Source: Candidatus Margulisiibacteriota bacterium (lineage in GTDB: Bacteria > Margulisbacteria > Marinamargulisbacteria > DT-59). Taken from it: a DNA stretch of 16,886 bases. Made by a program: the position numbers and the translations under genes. Position 1 is the stretch's first letter. Every line of letters begins with the position of its first letter. The stretch lies in the NCBI GenBank assembly GCA_013215865.1, contig JABSQL010000018.1:1-16886 (forward strand). The letters are read 5' to 3'. Of this stretch, positions 1 through 7,500 are shown piece after piece. The notes under the pieces were generated by a model. That model made no database searches, was not told the origin of the DNA, and worked only from the letters and a program-made list of their open reading frames with translations.

Positions 1-2
1 AG

Positions 3-1589
3 ATGAGTACAAATTGTCGGTTACTTTTAATGGAGGCTGTAAAACGCGGAAACAGTACATTGGTTAAATTGATGAGCGAGTTTCCTAAACTCTATCACTT
101 TACCCCGGACGGTTCAGATTCTCTGGTCCATTTTGCCATCGAGTATGAGCAATGGGATATAGCATTAGCGTTATGTCGAGATCCTCATTTTAGAGAAATA
201 GAAAGCAAGACTTCTATTTTAGAGAAAGTAATGGCAACCAATGATCCTGTTCGAATCGGGTCTTTTATGGCGCTTTATGCGACCCAACAACTTCCAGAGT
301 CTGAAATATCCCATTTGGAAGATGTGATACGGAAGGGAAATTTGACAGATTTTTGCCGCTTTCTTGAAATAGGGTTTGATCTTAATCAACCGATTATAGA
401 TAGCGATATTATTTTGGGAGACTATATTTTACCCCTGATCATTTCTGAGGGGAAAATAGAGCTCTTATCATTGCTTTCGGGGGTCATGGGTGGGGTAGCT
501 AATCGCGAGTTAGTTGTTGAGGCTCCTGTATCGAAACTAACTGTGATGGAATTATGCCATTTACAGTCAGATGACATAAAGGGTCCATTATTGGACTTTC
601 TTAAAAAAGAAATGAGACAGGCCACTTCTTATGAGCTGCTTTGTATTGAACGTATACAGGCCGCGATCGCATTATCGGGAGATGAATTTAGACATCGGTT
701 TGATATGGTGTGTTCTCTGATACAAGATCTTTCAGACATGATGCAAGCCGATACGAGTCGGGTTATCACTGATCAGATACAGGCAATGGTGCCCATATGT
801 ATATCTTCAGGTTTCAATGATGTTGTGGCGTTATTGGATAAAGTTGGATTCATTCAAGAGGTAGATCTGCGTTGGTTTGCATCTGCTGAACATAATGAAG
901 AGATGTTTATATTTTTGCTGAATGTACTTTCTAAAACAACCCCTTTATCCACAAAAAATGTGGATCGATTACCCTTCTGGAAGGTGAGTCAAGAGGAGAC
1001 ATTACATGCTCCGATTGGATTGATATTGCTTCATGTGGCGATTGAATATGGGTTTCTTGATGTGGTGAGAACGATTTTAGCTAGTGACAGCATTGATGTG
1101 AATGAGGTTATTGACGGACAAACAGCGCTCCAATTGGCAGCAGCCAAAGACCTCAATATTTCAAAAGCATTATTAGGTGCCAAGGCAAACCCCTTCTTTG
1201 TCAACCATGAGGGAAGGCGTGCCATAGATATAAGTCCAGATCTTGAAAGAGGGTTAAGAGATTTTCAAGTGAACATTGAAAAACGTATATCAGCTATGGT
1301 GAATATACCAATACTTAAGATTCTAAAAAAATCAAAAAATATGATTGAAGCCATGGTGGTATTGGTAATGGAAGATCCCATGAGCTGCTCTTATTTAATT
1401 GATGTGTATTATGAATCTAAAGTCCAATTTGGACGAACAACAAGATGGTTTGGTTTGAAGAAAGTGGATCCTGAAAAAGATAAACGAAGTGCCTTGATGG
1501 CTGCTTTGGAAAAGAGTGGGTGTTTGGCTGCCACAAAACATAAAATCAGAGAGCTCATTAACCGTTCCCGATTTGGAGAAGTGATATGA
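3..1589 (+). CDS. Ankyrin-repeat-like protein, possibly 5'-truncated by the window edge
   Basis: The reading frame is open for 528 residues. It begins at an ATG only two bases from the window edge, so no ribosome binding site or upstream stop can be seen and the true start may lie further upstream. The clearest ankyrin-type helices lie at about residues 338-411: a segment beginning LHVAIEYG at residue 343, then DGQTALQLAAA at residue 371, then EGRRAIDIS at residue 403. Weaker copies of the same helix-turn-helix pattern appear at about residues 5-60, 104-130 and 140-160, so the protein may be a degenerate ankyrin solenoid. Residues 415-528 resemble nothing I recognise. No signal peptide or membrane segment is evident. 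Ankyrin repeats usually mediate protein-protein binding. The stop overlaps the start of the following SecA-like gene by four bases, implying coupled translation and a shared role. The function is unknown; ankyrin identity is moderately supported by eye only. Confidence 0.7.
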   Translation: MSTNCRLLLMEAVKRGNSTLVKLMSEFPKLYHFTPDGSDSLVHFAIEYEQWDIALALCRDPHFREIESKTSILEKVMATNDPVRIGSFMALYATQQLPESEISHLEDVIRKGNLTDFCRFLEIGFDLNQPIIDSDIILGDYILPLIISEGKIELLSLLSGVMGGVANRELVVEAPVSKLTVMELCHLQSDDIKGPLLDFLKKEMRQATSYELLCIERIQAAIALSGDEFRHRFDMVCSLIQDLSDMMQADTSRVITDQIQAMVPICISSGFNDVVALLDKVGFIQEVDLRWFASAEHNEEMFIFLLNVLSKTTPLSTKNVDRLPFWKVSQEETLHAPIGLILLHVAIEYGFLDVVRTILASDSIDVNEVIDGQTALQLAAAKDLNISKALLGAKANPFFVNHEGRRAIDISPDLERGLRDFQVNIEKRISAMVNIPILKILKKSKNMIEAMVVLVMEDPMSCSYLIDVYYESKVQFGRTTRWFGLKKVDPEKDKRSALMAALEKSGCLAATKHKIRELINRSRFGEVI

Positions 1590-4462
1590 CGTTCTTCAAA
1601 ATTCTAGCTGTTCCGAATAAAAGCGCCCTTTTTGGAAAGAGGACCGGGAGTATGTGGGAAAGGAGCCAAGTCAAAAAGTTCTTCATGTCAATGAATGAGA
1701 AGGCAAAACCAGTATACTTCACATTTTACGGACTTTTAAAAGAAGCAAACAGAAAGGAAATTTTATCCCAATCTGATGAATGTATATTTCTTGAACTCGC
1801 GCATATGTATGGTTCCACTATTCCAGGTAAGAAATTGTTTGCGCTCATTAATTGGGGTGTCAGAATCAAAAAAGAGCTGGATTCTGATATCTTTCAATGG
1901 GTATTTATCGACGTTGCCCGCCAGAAGCGCACATCTTTTGAAAATTTACTTTTGCTATGTCAAACCATTTCAGATATATCTTCACTGGTTCCCGAGAAAG
2001 CAGAGGAATGTATAGAAAGGGTCATGGACAAAGGTATACAAGATATCAATACGATCATTTCAGAATTAAAGAAAGAAAAATCGGTGATCATGGCAGAATT
2101 ATTCCCGGAAAAGCCAATAGGAGAAGTCAATCACGAATTTTCTACCTTAAATAGAGATGTTGAACATCTTTTAGATACGTCCGAATTGGGAGAGGTTATC
2201 GCAGATTATTTAGACATTCAACGGTTGGGGAAGGAGATGGTGGCTTTACCCGTTTCTGATTTGCAAAGCCAAGCAAAAGAAATAATAAGAGCCGGTCACT
2301 GGTCTCCTGGTGATACAACACGATTTTTAGCCATTGCTCGGGAACTCATACGGCGAACGTATCAGATTTTTCCGTATAATACACAAATGTATACGGTGTT
2401 AGGGTTGTTACGATATAAACCTGAGTCACTCTCGGGGCGATTGGCACAAGTGAGAACAGGTGAGGGTAAGTCAACCATCATCGCTTTGCTTTCAGTGTTA
2501 TTGGCGGCTAAGGGGTTGAGTGTAGATATTGTGACCTCTTCCCGGTATTTGGCAAAGCGAGATGAAAAAAAATATCGTCCATTTTTTGAACTATTTGGGT
2601 TATCATCCAGTCATATATGTATGGAAAGGCCCACATCGAAGAATTTTTCTGGAGATATTGTGTTTGGAACGAATACAGATTTTGAGTTTGCCATTATGAG
2701 GGACCAGTTGTTTAATGCACAATCACGGGTCAAAAACGTAGGAGATCGTGTTGTACCGAAGCCTTTTCATGCCGTGATCGTTGATGAAGTGGATAATATG
2801 TTTATTGATAAGTCACGAAATTCTGCACGAATGGGTGTGTCTGCAACGTCAAAAGACCAGTGGATTTTCCGCCTCATTTTCAGTTTTGTAAGCTTTGGTA
2901 GAGCGTCAGGCTTTGATCCGGTGAGTGATTTTAAAGCACGTCTCAAGCATATTGATCCTGATAGGCAATGGGAATTCAGTGATTTTGATATCCGAAAATG
3001 GATTGTTAGTGCTCAAGGGGCCCTCACAGAATATGTAGAAGGTAGAGACTACGTGGTAAAAATTGAGGAAAATATAGGCGATGATGGGTCAAAATCCCAT
3101 CAAAAATCGATTGTCATTATGGATTACCAACACACAGGGCAGCTCAGTACGGGAAGCCGTTGGCAAAATGGAATACATGAATTTTTAGAGCTCAAACATG
3201 GGATTAAAATGGGACAGAAATCAAAGACAGGTGCCGCCATGGGGCATCCCGTATATTTTGGAGAATACGATCAGCTATTTGGCTTATCAGGGACAATGGG
3301 AAGCCGGGTAGAGAGAGAAGAGATCCAAAACGTTTATGATGTGGATACATTTGATGTACCTTCGCATCTTACCAATAGAAGAGTAAATTTACAGCCTGTA
3401 TATCAGCACACAAAAGAGGAGTATTACACATATATTTTTAGCGAAATAGACAAAATGAAGGCACTCGGGCGTCCCGTGTTAATTTTGGTGAGAACCACCA
3501 ATGATAGTCTCGAAATATCCGCAAAAATGAAAGAAAAACACATGACGCATCATGTGTTAAATGCCATTCAGGAAGAAGATGAGGACTATATCATATCTCG
3601 GGCGGGGAATGCAGGAATGGTTACTGTTGCCACGAATACAGCGGGCCGCGGTACCGATATTATATTGTCGAGAGACGCACTAGAGGCGGGAGGGCTTCAT
3701 GTCATATTCGGATTTTATCCCATCAATGATCGGGTGGAGGCACAGGGAATTGGACGGGCAGGGCGCCAGGGGCAGCCAGGTTCTTCACAAATTGTGGTTC
3801 ATTCACAAGACGAAGCCATGGCCCAGATTCAGCTGTTTGAAAGAGAAGAATTATTTCGAGCCCTACTTCTTGGAGATGCATCGAAATTGGAAATAAAATC
3901 AGAACAAGTGTTTGAGAAGTTAAAAGCAGCCAGGGTGCAGAATACACATATGGAGTCCATATCCCGGCAACATCATGCAAAAATAGAACAGATTAATCAT
4001 GAGATGCTGACGCAATTCTATGACAAGCTCAGGGTATGGTATCAGGCCATAGATGACCTGTACTTAGAGGCACTTTCTGCCAAACTTGCCAAGCAACAAT
4101 TGACCAAAGTTGTTCCTGAAAAAACGGAGGATGGCTATATACTTAGCCTTGGTAGAATGTTGGACAAACTGATTTTAGAGAAAAATCTTAAAGAATCTAG
4201 ATACCGTACCGTGCTTGAAGGAGTGAAGCGTTACATTGAAACCAAATGTATTTTAAAGCCTTGGGCGGATTTTTATAGTCAATTGGGAGATGTGTATCAA
4301 CAGTGTTCCCTCAATGGACCACAACTTGTAGAAGAAGCCTATGTAGAAGAAACAGAGAGGCAGTTTAGAGAATTATTTGATAAATTTGAGCCTATTTTCC
4401 AGAATTCAGATACCTCTTTTCGAGGGTATTTTCGGCAATGGCTTGGCATTGAATTTTTATAA
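1586..4462 (+). CDS. Divergent SecA-like ATPase (not canonical SecA)
   Basis: This 958-residue protein carries the DEAD-like motor of the preprotein translocase ATPase SecA. Visible motifs are a Q-motif glutamine at Q267, Walker A TGEGKST (K295), Walker B DEVD (400-403), a preprotein-crosslinking-like segment at about 490-545 (TGQLSTGSRWQNGIHE), the LSGTMG motif, AGRGTD of the second nucleotide-binding domain (686-691), and GIGRAGRQG with candidate arginine fingers R724 and R727. In housekeeping SecA, Walker A lies near residue 105, so about 190 residues are extra at the N terminus and match nothing I recognise. The C-terminal 200 residues look helical and lack the CxC...CH zinc tail that binds SecB. 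The start is supported by GGAG at 1575-1578, 7 nt upstream. The ATGA overlap with the ankyrin-like gene suggests one functional unit. It may be a specialised SecA paralogue or a motor for another process; its substrate cannot be read from the sequence. Confidence 0.85.
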   Translation: MTFFKILAVPNKSALFGKRTGSMWERSQVKKFFMSMNEKAKPVYFTFYGLLKEANRKEILSQSDECIFLELAHMYGSTIPGKKLFALINWGVRIKKELDSDIFQWVFIDVARQKRTSFENLLLLCQTISDISSLVPEKAEECIERVMDKGIQDINTIISELKKEKSVIMAELFPEKPIGEVNHEFSTLNRDVEHLLDTSELGEVIADYLDIQRLGKEMVALPVSDLQSQAKEIIRAGHWSPGDTTRFLAIARELIRRTYQIFPYNTQMYTVLGLLRYKPESLSGRLAQVRTGEGKSTIIALLSVLLAAKGLSVDIVTSSRYLAKRDEKKYRPFFELFGLSSSHICMERPTSKNFSGDIVFGTNTDFEFAIMRDQLFNAQSRVKNVGDRVVPKPFHAVIVDEVDNMFIDKSRNSARMGVSATSKDQWIFRLIFSFVSFGRASGFDPVSDFKARLKHIDPDRQWEFSDFDIRKWIVSAQGALTEYVEGRDYVVKIEENIGDDGSKSHQKSIVIMDYQHTGQLSTGSRWQNGIHEFLELKHGIKMGQKSKTGAAMGHPVYFGEYDQLFGLSGTMGSRVEREEIQNVYDVDTFDVPSHLTNRRVNLQPVYQHTKEEYYTYIFSEIDKMKALGRPVLILVRTTNDSLEISAKMKEKHMTHHVLNAIQEEDEDYIISRAGNAGMVTVATNTAGRGTDIILSRDALEAGGLHVIFGFYPINDRVEAQGIGRAGRQGQPGSSQIVVHSQDEAMAQIQLFEREELFRALLLGDASKLEIKSEQVFEKLKAARVQNTHMESISRQHHAKIEQINHEMLTQFYDKLRVWYQAIDDLYLEALSAKLAKQQLTKVVPEKTEDGYILSLGRMLDKLILEKNLKESRYRTVLEGVKRYIETKCILKPWADFYSQLGDVYQQCSLNGPQLVEEAYVEETERQFRELFDKFEPIFQNSDTSFRGYFRQWLGIEFL

Positions 4463-4486
4463 CATTTCACAGGTATTTTCTAGTTG

Positions 4487-4515
4487 TTGACAGGGTAAAA
4501 CCTTCATGATAGAGT
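4487..4515 (+). promoter_or_regulatory. Sigma70-type promoter for the rpmG-secE-nusG-rpl-rpoBC operon
   Basis: A perfect -35 hexamer TTGACA (4487-4492) is followed after exactly 17 nt by TAGAGT (4510-4515), which matches four of six -10 consensus bases. Transcription would start near 4522, leaving a leader of about 37 nt before rpmG. It lies just after the SecA-like gene ends, at the switch from the accessory pair to the housekeeping cluster. The gap 4463-4558 shows no convincing terminator. This is inferred from sequence alone. Confidence 0.65.
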
Positions 4516-4558
4516 TTCACCTTGCATATTAATTTTTTGAGGTAGGTGACCTGAAAAC

Positions 4559-4708
4559 ATGAGAGAAATATTGACACTAGAATGTGAATCATGCGGACGA
4601 AGGAATTACACCTCCAATAAGAATAAGCGGAATACTGCGAGCAGGCTTGAGTTGAAAAAATATTGCAGGTGGTGTAAGTCACATACTTCGCATAAGGAAA
4701 CCAAATAG
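4559..4708 (+). CDS. rpmG: 50S ribosomal protein L33
   Basis: This short gene encodes a 49-residue protein beginning [14 protein letters not shown]33 is a small, zinc-ribbon-type protein of the large ribosomal subunit near the E site. The two CxxC pairs (C9/C12 and C36/C39) are present, so this is the zinc-binding form rather than the cysteine-free form. The length is normal for the family. The AGGTG at 4544-4548 lies 10 nt before the ATG and serves as a reasonable ribosome binding site. It is the first gene after the predicted promoter and is followed 3 nt later by tRNA-Trp. The order rpmG, tRNA-Trp, secE, nusG is common in bacteria and supports the call. Confidence 0.95.
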   Translation: MREILTLECESCGRRNYTSNKNKRNTASRLELKKYCRWCKSHTSHKETK

Positions 4709-4711
4709 CTT

Positions 4712-4788
4712 AGGCTCGTAGCTCCAATTGGTAGAGCGTCGGTCTCCAAAACCGAATGTTGTCGGTTCGAATCCGACCGAGCCTGCCA
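4712..4788 (+). tRNA. trnW: tRNA-Trp (anticodon CCA)
   Basis: A complete 77-nt cloverleaf with encoded 3' CCA can be folded by eye. The acceptor stem AGGCTCG pairs perfectly with CGAGCCT. The D stem is GCTC/GAGC, the anticodon stem TCGGT/ACCGA encloses loop CTCCAAA, the variable loop has 5 nt, and the T stem GTCGG/CCGAC encloses TTCGAAT. The discriminator base is G. Anticodon CCA reads UGG (tryptophan). It sits between rpmG and secE, as in many bacteria, and is probably released from the operon transcript by processing. Confidence 0.97.
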
Positions 4789-4826
4789 GACGTACTGTGA
4801 AAAGGAATATACTAAGTGACGTATAA

Positions 4827-5039
4827 ATGAAATCAAAAGCTGTTGAAAAATCAAAGTCTTCGTTTAGGGGCTTTTTTTCTGATACAAAAGTTGAACTGAA
4901 GAGGGTAAGTTGGCCGGATCGTGAAAGTGTTACGAGGGCTTCAATCATTATTATGGCGATCGTGATTGCGTCTACATCGTTTATAGCTGTGCTGGATATG
5001 ATTTTTTCGAAGCTGTTTATCATTTTTAGGGGTGTTTAG
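4827..5039 (+). CDS. secE: Preprotein translocase subunit SecE
   Basis: A 70-residue single-span SecE of the short type found outside enterobacteria. SecE clamps the SecY channel in the inner membrane and is essential for Sec export. The cytoplasmic amphipathic part carries the family motif ELKRVSWPDRE (about residues 24-34), followed by one hydrophobic span (about residues 40-62). The ribosome binding site is weak; the best candidate is AAGTGA about 6-7 nt before the ATG. The gene is preceded by tRNA-Trp and followed 3 nt later by nusG, the classic secE-nusG order. This canonical SecE should not be assumed to partner with the divergent SecA-like protein upstream. Confidence 0.95.
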   Translation: MKSKAVEKSKSSFRGFFSDTKVELKRVSWPDRESVTRASIIIMAIVIASTSFIAVLDMIFSKLFIIFRGV

Positions 5040-5042
5040 TTA

Positions 5043-5840
5043 ATGACAGAGAATGACCAGGTGGAATCAACTGCGATAGTAGAAGGGCTGGAAGCTCAAG
5101 AAGAGCCGCCAAAAGAAGAAGAGGTATTGCAGGCTGAAGTCACTGAGACTCCAGAAGAGGATAAGGCTCCAGAAGAGGATGCGAAAGCACCTGTTGATAC
5201 GGAAGAAGAGCCGTCAGCTGAGAATACTGAGAGTAAAGATGATACTTCTGATTCAGATGACGTTCAATCTGATGGTGACGAGAAAGTTGAGGAAGCGACA
5301 CCGGATGACGGTCGTCAATGGTTCATACTTCAGTGTTTTACAGGACAAGAGCTAAAGGTCAGCGCAAGGATACAGCGGCTAGTTGATGAAAAAAAGTTAG
5401 AAAGCAAGGTATTGAGGGTATTGGTGCCTGAAGAAGAAACGATTGAAATTCGAGATAACAAGCGATTTGAAAAGACATCTCGCATATTTCCAGGGTATGT
5501 ATTTATTCAGATCATAATAGATAGCCAGCTTTGTTTTGAGCTGAGTCGAATAACGGGAGTCGCCAAATTTGTGGGCACAAAAAGTACACCAACGCCTGTT
5601 ACGGATGATGAAATATTAAAAGTGCTTCGAAAAATAGGGGATAAAACGAAAAAAGTTGAAGTTGATTTTGAAGAAGGGGAGGTGATTAAAGTGATCGGTG
5701 GACCGTTTAGGGGATATTCTGGATCGATTTCGGAAATTAATCCTGAGAAGGGAAAATTAAAGACATTGATATCAATATTTGGCAGAGAAACACCTGTAGA
5801 GCTCGAGTTTGATCAAGTAGAGAAGGCGGTAGCGAGATAA
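5043..5840 (+). CDS. nusG: Transcription elongation/antitermination factor NusG with acidic N-terminal tail
   Basis: NusG binds the RNA polymerase clamp, suppresses or modulates pausing, and links polymerase to Rho or ribosomal protein S10. The conserved part starts near residue 91 with [13 protein letters not shown] (NGN domain, with the FPGYVFIQ motif further on). It ends with a KOW domain at about residues 209-262 ([16 protein letters not shown]). This core of about 175 residues is the normal length. The odd part is an extra N-terminal segment of about 89 residues made mostly of E, D, A, P, T and S, with no predicted fold. The start is well supported: AGGGGTG at 5028-5034 lies 8 nt before the ATG, and no ATG lies near the NGN boundary. 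The stop is followed one base later by rplK, so the genes are translationally linked. The call is certain; the role of the tail is unknown. Confidence 0.95.
   Translation: MTENDQVESTAIVEGLEAQEEPPKEEEVLQAEVTETPEEDKAPEEDAKAPVDTEEEPSAENTESKDDTSDSDDVQSDGDEKVEEATPDDGRQWFILQCFTGQELKVSARIQRLVDEKKLESKVLRVLVPEEETIEIRDNKRFEKTSRIFPGYVFIQIIIDSQLCFELSRITGVAKFVGTKSTPTPVTDDEILKVLRKIGDKTKKVEVDFEEGEVIKVIGGPFRGYSGSISEINPEKGKLKTLISIFGRETPVELEFDQVEKAVAR
5149..5180 (+). repeat. Two-copy tandem repeat (18-nt period) inside the NusG acidic tail
   Basis: The 14-mer CTCCAGAAGAGGAT occurs at 5149-5162 and again at 5167-5180, giving an 18-nt, six-codon period. It encodes two consecutive PEED units (PEEDKA then PEEDAK). 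Being in frame, it suggests that the tail grew or varies by duplication without disrupting nusG. Confidence 0.8.
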
Positions 5841-5841
5841 C

Positions 5842-6282
5842 ATGGCAAAAAAAATTAAAAAAGAAATTATGACAATTATTAAGTTGCAAATACCTGCGGG
5901 AAAGGCAACGCCGGCACCCCCTATAGGACCTGCGTTGGGTCAGCATGGTGTAAATATAATGGACTTTTGTAAGGCATATAATGACCAAACGAAAGATAAA
6001 GGTGGCACGATAGTGCCTGTTGAGATATCAGTTTATAAAGACAAATCCTTTTCATTGGTATTGAAAACCCCGCCTGTAAGTCAGCTGATATTGAAAGCAG
6101 CCAAGACGCCCAAGGGGTCTCCGACACCGCATATTAAGAAAGTCGGTAAGCGGTTGACCAAAGAAGATTTGAAAAATATTGCGACCATAAAAATGCCAGA
6201 TTTGAATACGGACGTTATGGAGCAAGCGATTAAAATAATAAAGGGTTCTGCGCGAAGCATGGGCGTTGAGGTAGAGAGATGA
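5842..6282 (+). CDS. rplK: 50S ribosomal protein L11
   Basis: A 146-residue L11, slightly longer than the usual 141 or so. L11 binds the GTPase-associated centre of 23S rRNA at the base of the L7/L12 stalk and is the target region of thiostrepton. The N-terminal domain shows the proline-rich signature [20 protein letters not shown] (residues 17-36). The C-terminal rRNA-binding domain ends with [15 protein letters not shown]. The ATG follows the nusG stop by one base, so there is no intergenic leader, and the gene overlaps rplA by 4 nt. It lies in the standard L11-L1-L10-L7/L12 order. Confidence 0.97.
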   Translation: MAKKIKKEIMTIIKLQIPAGKATPAPPIGPALGQHGVNIMDFCKAYNDQTKDKGGTIVPVEISVYKDKSFSLVLKTPPVSQLILKAAKTPKGSPTPHIKKVGKRLTKEDLKNIATIKMPDLNTDVMEQAIKIIKGSARSMGVEVER

Positions 6283-6962
6283 GAAGAAGTCGGCTATATA
6301 GAGAAAAGGTAGAAGGTGTTGATCTAGATCAACAATATAGCATAAAAGATGCGGTACAGCTTGTAAGGAAAACAGCGTATGCAAAATTTGATGAAACGAT
6401 TGAAGCGCATTTTAATTTAGGGATCGACCCCAAGTATGCGGAGCAGCAAGTACGGGGTACGGTAGCGTTACCGCATGGAACGGGAAAAATGTTACGTGTC
6501 ATTGTTATTGCGGAAGGTGATGCGATAAAAGAGGCGAAAGAAGCCGGAGCGATAGAGGCGGGATGTGATGAATTGATTGAGAAAATAAAAGGGGGTTGGT
6601 TTGAATTTGATTTGGTGATTGCGACGCCTTCAGTCATGCCGAAGGTTGGCAAGTTGGGCAAAGATCTTGGCACGAAGGGGCTGATGCCAAGTCCTAAAAG
6701 CGGCACAGTGACGGATAATATAAAAAAGACTGTTTTGGAATTCATGTCAGGTAAAATTGAGTACCGCAATGACAAGGAAGGCAATCTTCATGTGTCCATC
6801 GGAAAATTATCCTTTTCGGATGAACAAATTGAATCTAATTTCAAATGTGTCCATGAAACGATACAGAAGGTGAAGCCGGCTTCCCTTAAAGGTGTGTATA
6901 TGAAAACAACCGTGATATGTTCCTCTATGGGGCCGGGGATCAAGGTGAATCATCATGAATAA
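6279..6962 (+). CDS. rplA: 50S ribosomal protein L1
   Basis: A 227-residue L1, normal length. L1 forms the mobile stalk that helps release deacylated tRNA from the E site, and in many bacteria also represses translation of its own L11-L1 mRNA. Recognisable segments are [13 protein letters not shown] near residues 58-70, [25 protein letters not shown] near 118-142, and [16 protein letters not shown] near the end, matching the L1 family. The start ATG overlaps the rplK stop (ATGA), and the stop lies inside the beginning of rplJ (8-nt overlap). Translation is therefore likely coupled on both sides. Confidence 0.97.
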   Translation: MRRSRLYREKVEGVDLDQQYSIKDAVQLVRKTAYAKFDETIEAHFNLGIDPKYAEQQVRGTVALPHGTGKMLRVIVIAEGDAIKEAKEAGAIEAGCDELIEKIKGGWFEFDLVIATPSVMPKVGKLGKDLGTKGLMPSPKSGTVTDNIKKTVLEFMSGKIEYRNDKEGNLHVSIGKLSFSDEQIESNFKCVHETIQKVKPASLKGVYMKTTVICSSMGPGIKVNHHE

Positions 6963-7497
6963 ATCCGTTGAAGTTGTATGTTCTGAGAAAGTTGATGCGG
7001 TCAAGACCATACGAGAACGTATTGAGGCTTCTTCAGTAACAGTATTTGCGGATTATAGAGGTCTTTCTGTTCAGGATATGACGGAGTTACGAAAGCAGTG
7101 TAGAGCGATAAATTCAGATATGACTGTTATAAAGAACACATTGATCCGTCGCGCATTGGGTGATCTGGGTTTGAATTTTTCTCCTAAAATATTGGAGGGC
7201 CCAACGGTGTTGGTCAATACGAAAGATGACCCGGGGAAAATTGCAAAAGCGATCTATTCTTTCATAAAGGAGAAGGGTTTTCTAGCTGTCAAGGGCGGTG
7301 TATTGGATGGATCTATGTTGGAAGAAAGTACGCTAAAGGCACTTTCAAAGTTACCCTCACGCGATGAATTGATTGCGAGAACGGTGGGGGGATTAAAATC
7401 ACCAATAAGCGGATTGGTCATGACATTGGCCAGTCCAATTAGAGGATTTATAGGTGTTGTGCAGGCGATAAAAACAAAAAAAACAGGAGGTGAATGA
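6955..7497 (+). CDS. rplJ: 50S ribosomal protein L10
   Basis: A 180-residue L10, slightly longer than the E. coli protein (165). Its N-terminal domain binds 23S rRNA beside L11, and its C-terminal helix carries the L7/L12 dimers. The N-terminal signature VFADYRGLSVQDMTELRKQ (residues 30-48) and the following VIKNTLIRRAL match the family. The start is set by AAGGTG at 6942-6947, 7 nt upstream and within rplA. Because rplA and rplJ overlap by 8 nt, there is no space for the separate L10 leader that controls rplJL in many bacteria. The stop lies 3 nt before rplL. Confidence 0.96.
   Translation: MNKSVEVVCSEKVDAVKTIRERIEASSVTVFADYRGLSVQDMTELRKQCRAINSDMTVIKNTLIRRALGDLGLNFSPKILEGPTVLVNTKDDPGKIAKAIYSFIKEKGFLAVKGGVLDGSMLEESTLKALSKLPSRDELIARTVGGLKSPISGLVMTLASPIRGFIGVVQAIKTKKTGGE
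7485..7493 (+). promoter_or_regulatory. Near-perfect Shine-Dalgarno for rplL
   Basis: AGGAGGTGA at 7485-7493 is complementary to the full anti-Shine-Dalgarno sequence and lies 7-8 nt before the rplL ATG. It is the strongest ribosome binding site in the window and overlaps the rplJ stop. This fits the need for several L7/L12 copies per L10. Confidence 0.9.
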
Positions 7498-7500
7498 CTA

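Noticed and set aside
1586..4462. Calling the ATPase the housekeeping secA
   Set aside because: The motor motifs are present, but the long extra N terminus, missing zinc tail, divergent motif context and pairing with an ankyrin protein argue for a paralogue. Only a genome-wide search can settle it.
4494..4521. Imperfect inverted repeat (GGTAAAAC / GTTTCACC) after the SecA-like gene as a terminator
   Set aside because: It has an internal mismatch and a long loop, and the nearest T-run is more than 10 nt away. It also overlaps the promoter, so a terminator call is not justified.
4606..5023. Two minus-strand reading frames across the tRNA-Trp gene (4606-4854 and 4679-5023)
   Set aside because: They are antisense to tRNA-Trp, rpmG and secE. 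Their peptides are of the well-known spurious kind produced by translating the reverse strand of tRNA genes (phrases such as GFEPTTFGFG and SDSNRQHSV).
6329..6784. A 151-residue minus-strand frame inside rplA, and similar long antisense frames in rpoB and rpoC
   Set aside because: They lie wholly opposite highly conserved genes, show no recognisable domain and have no evident ribosome binding site or promoter.
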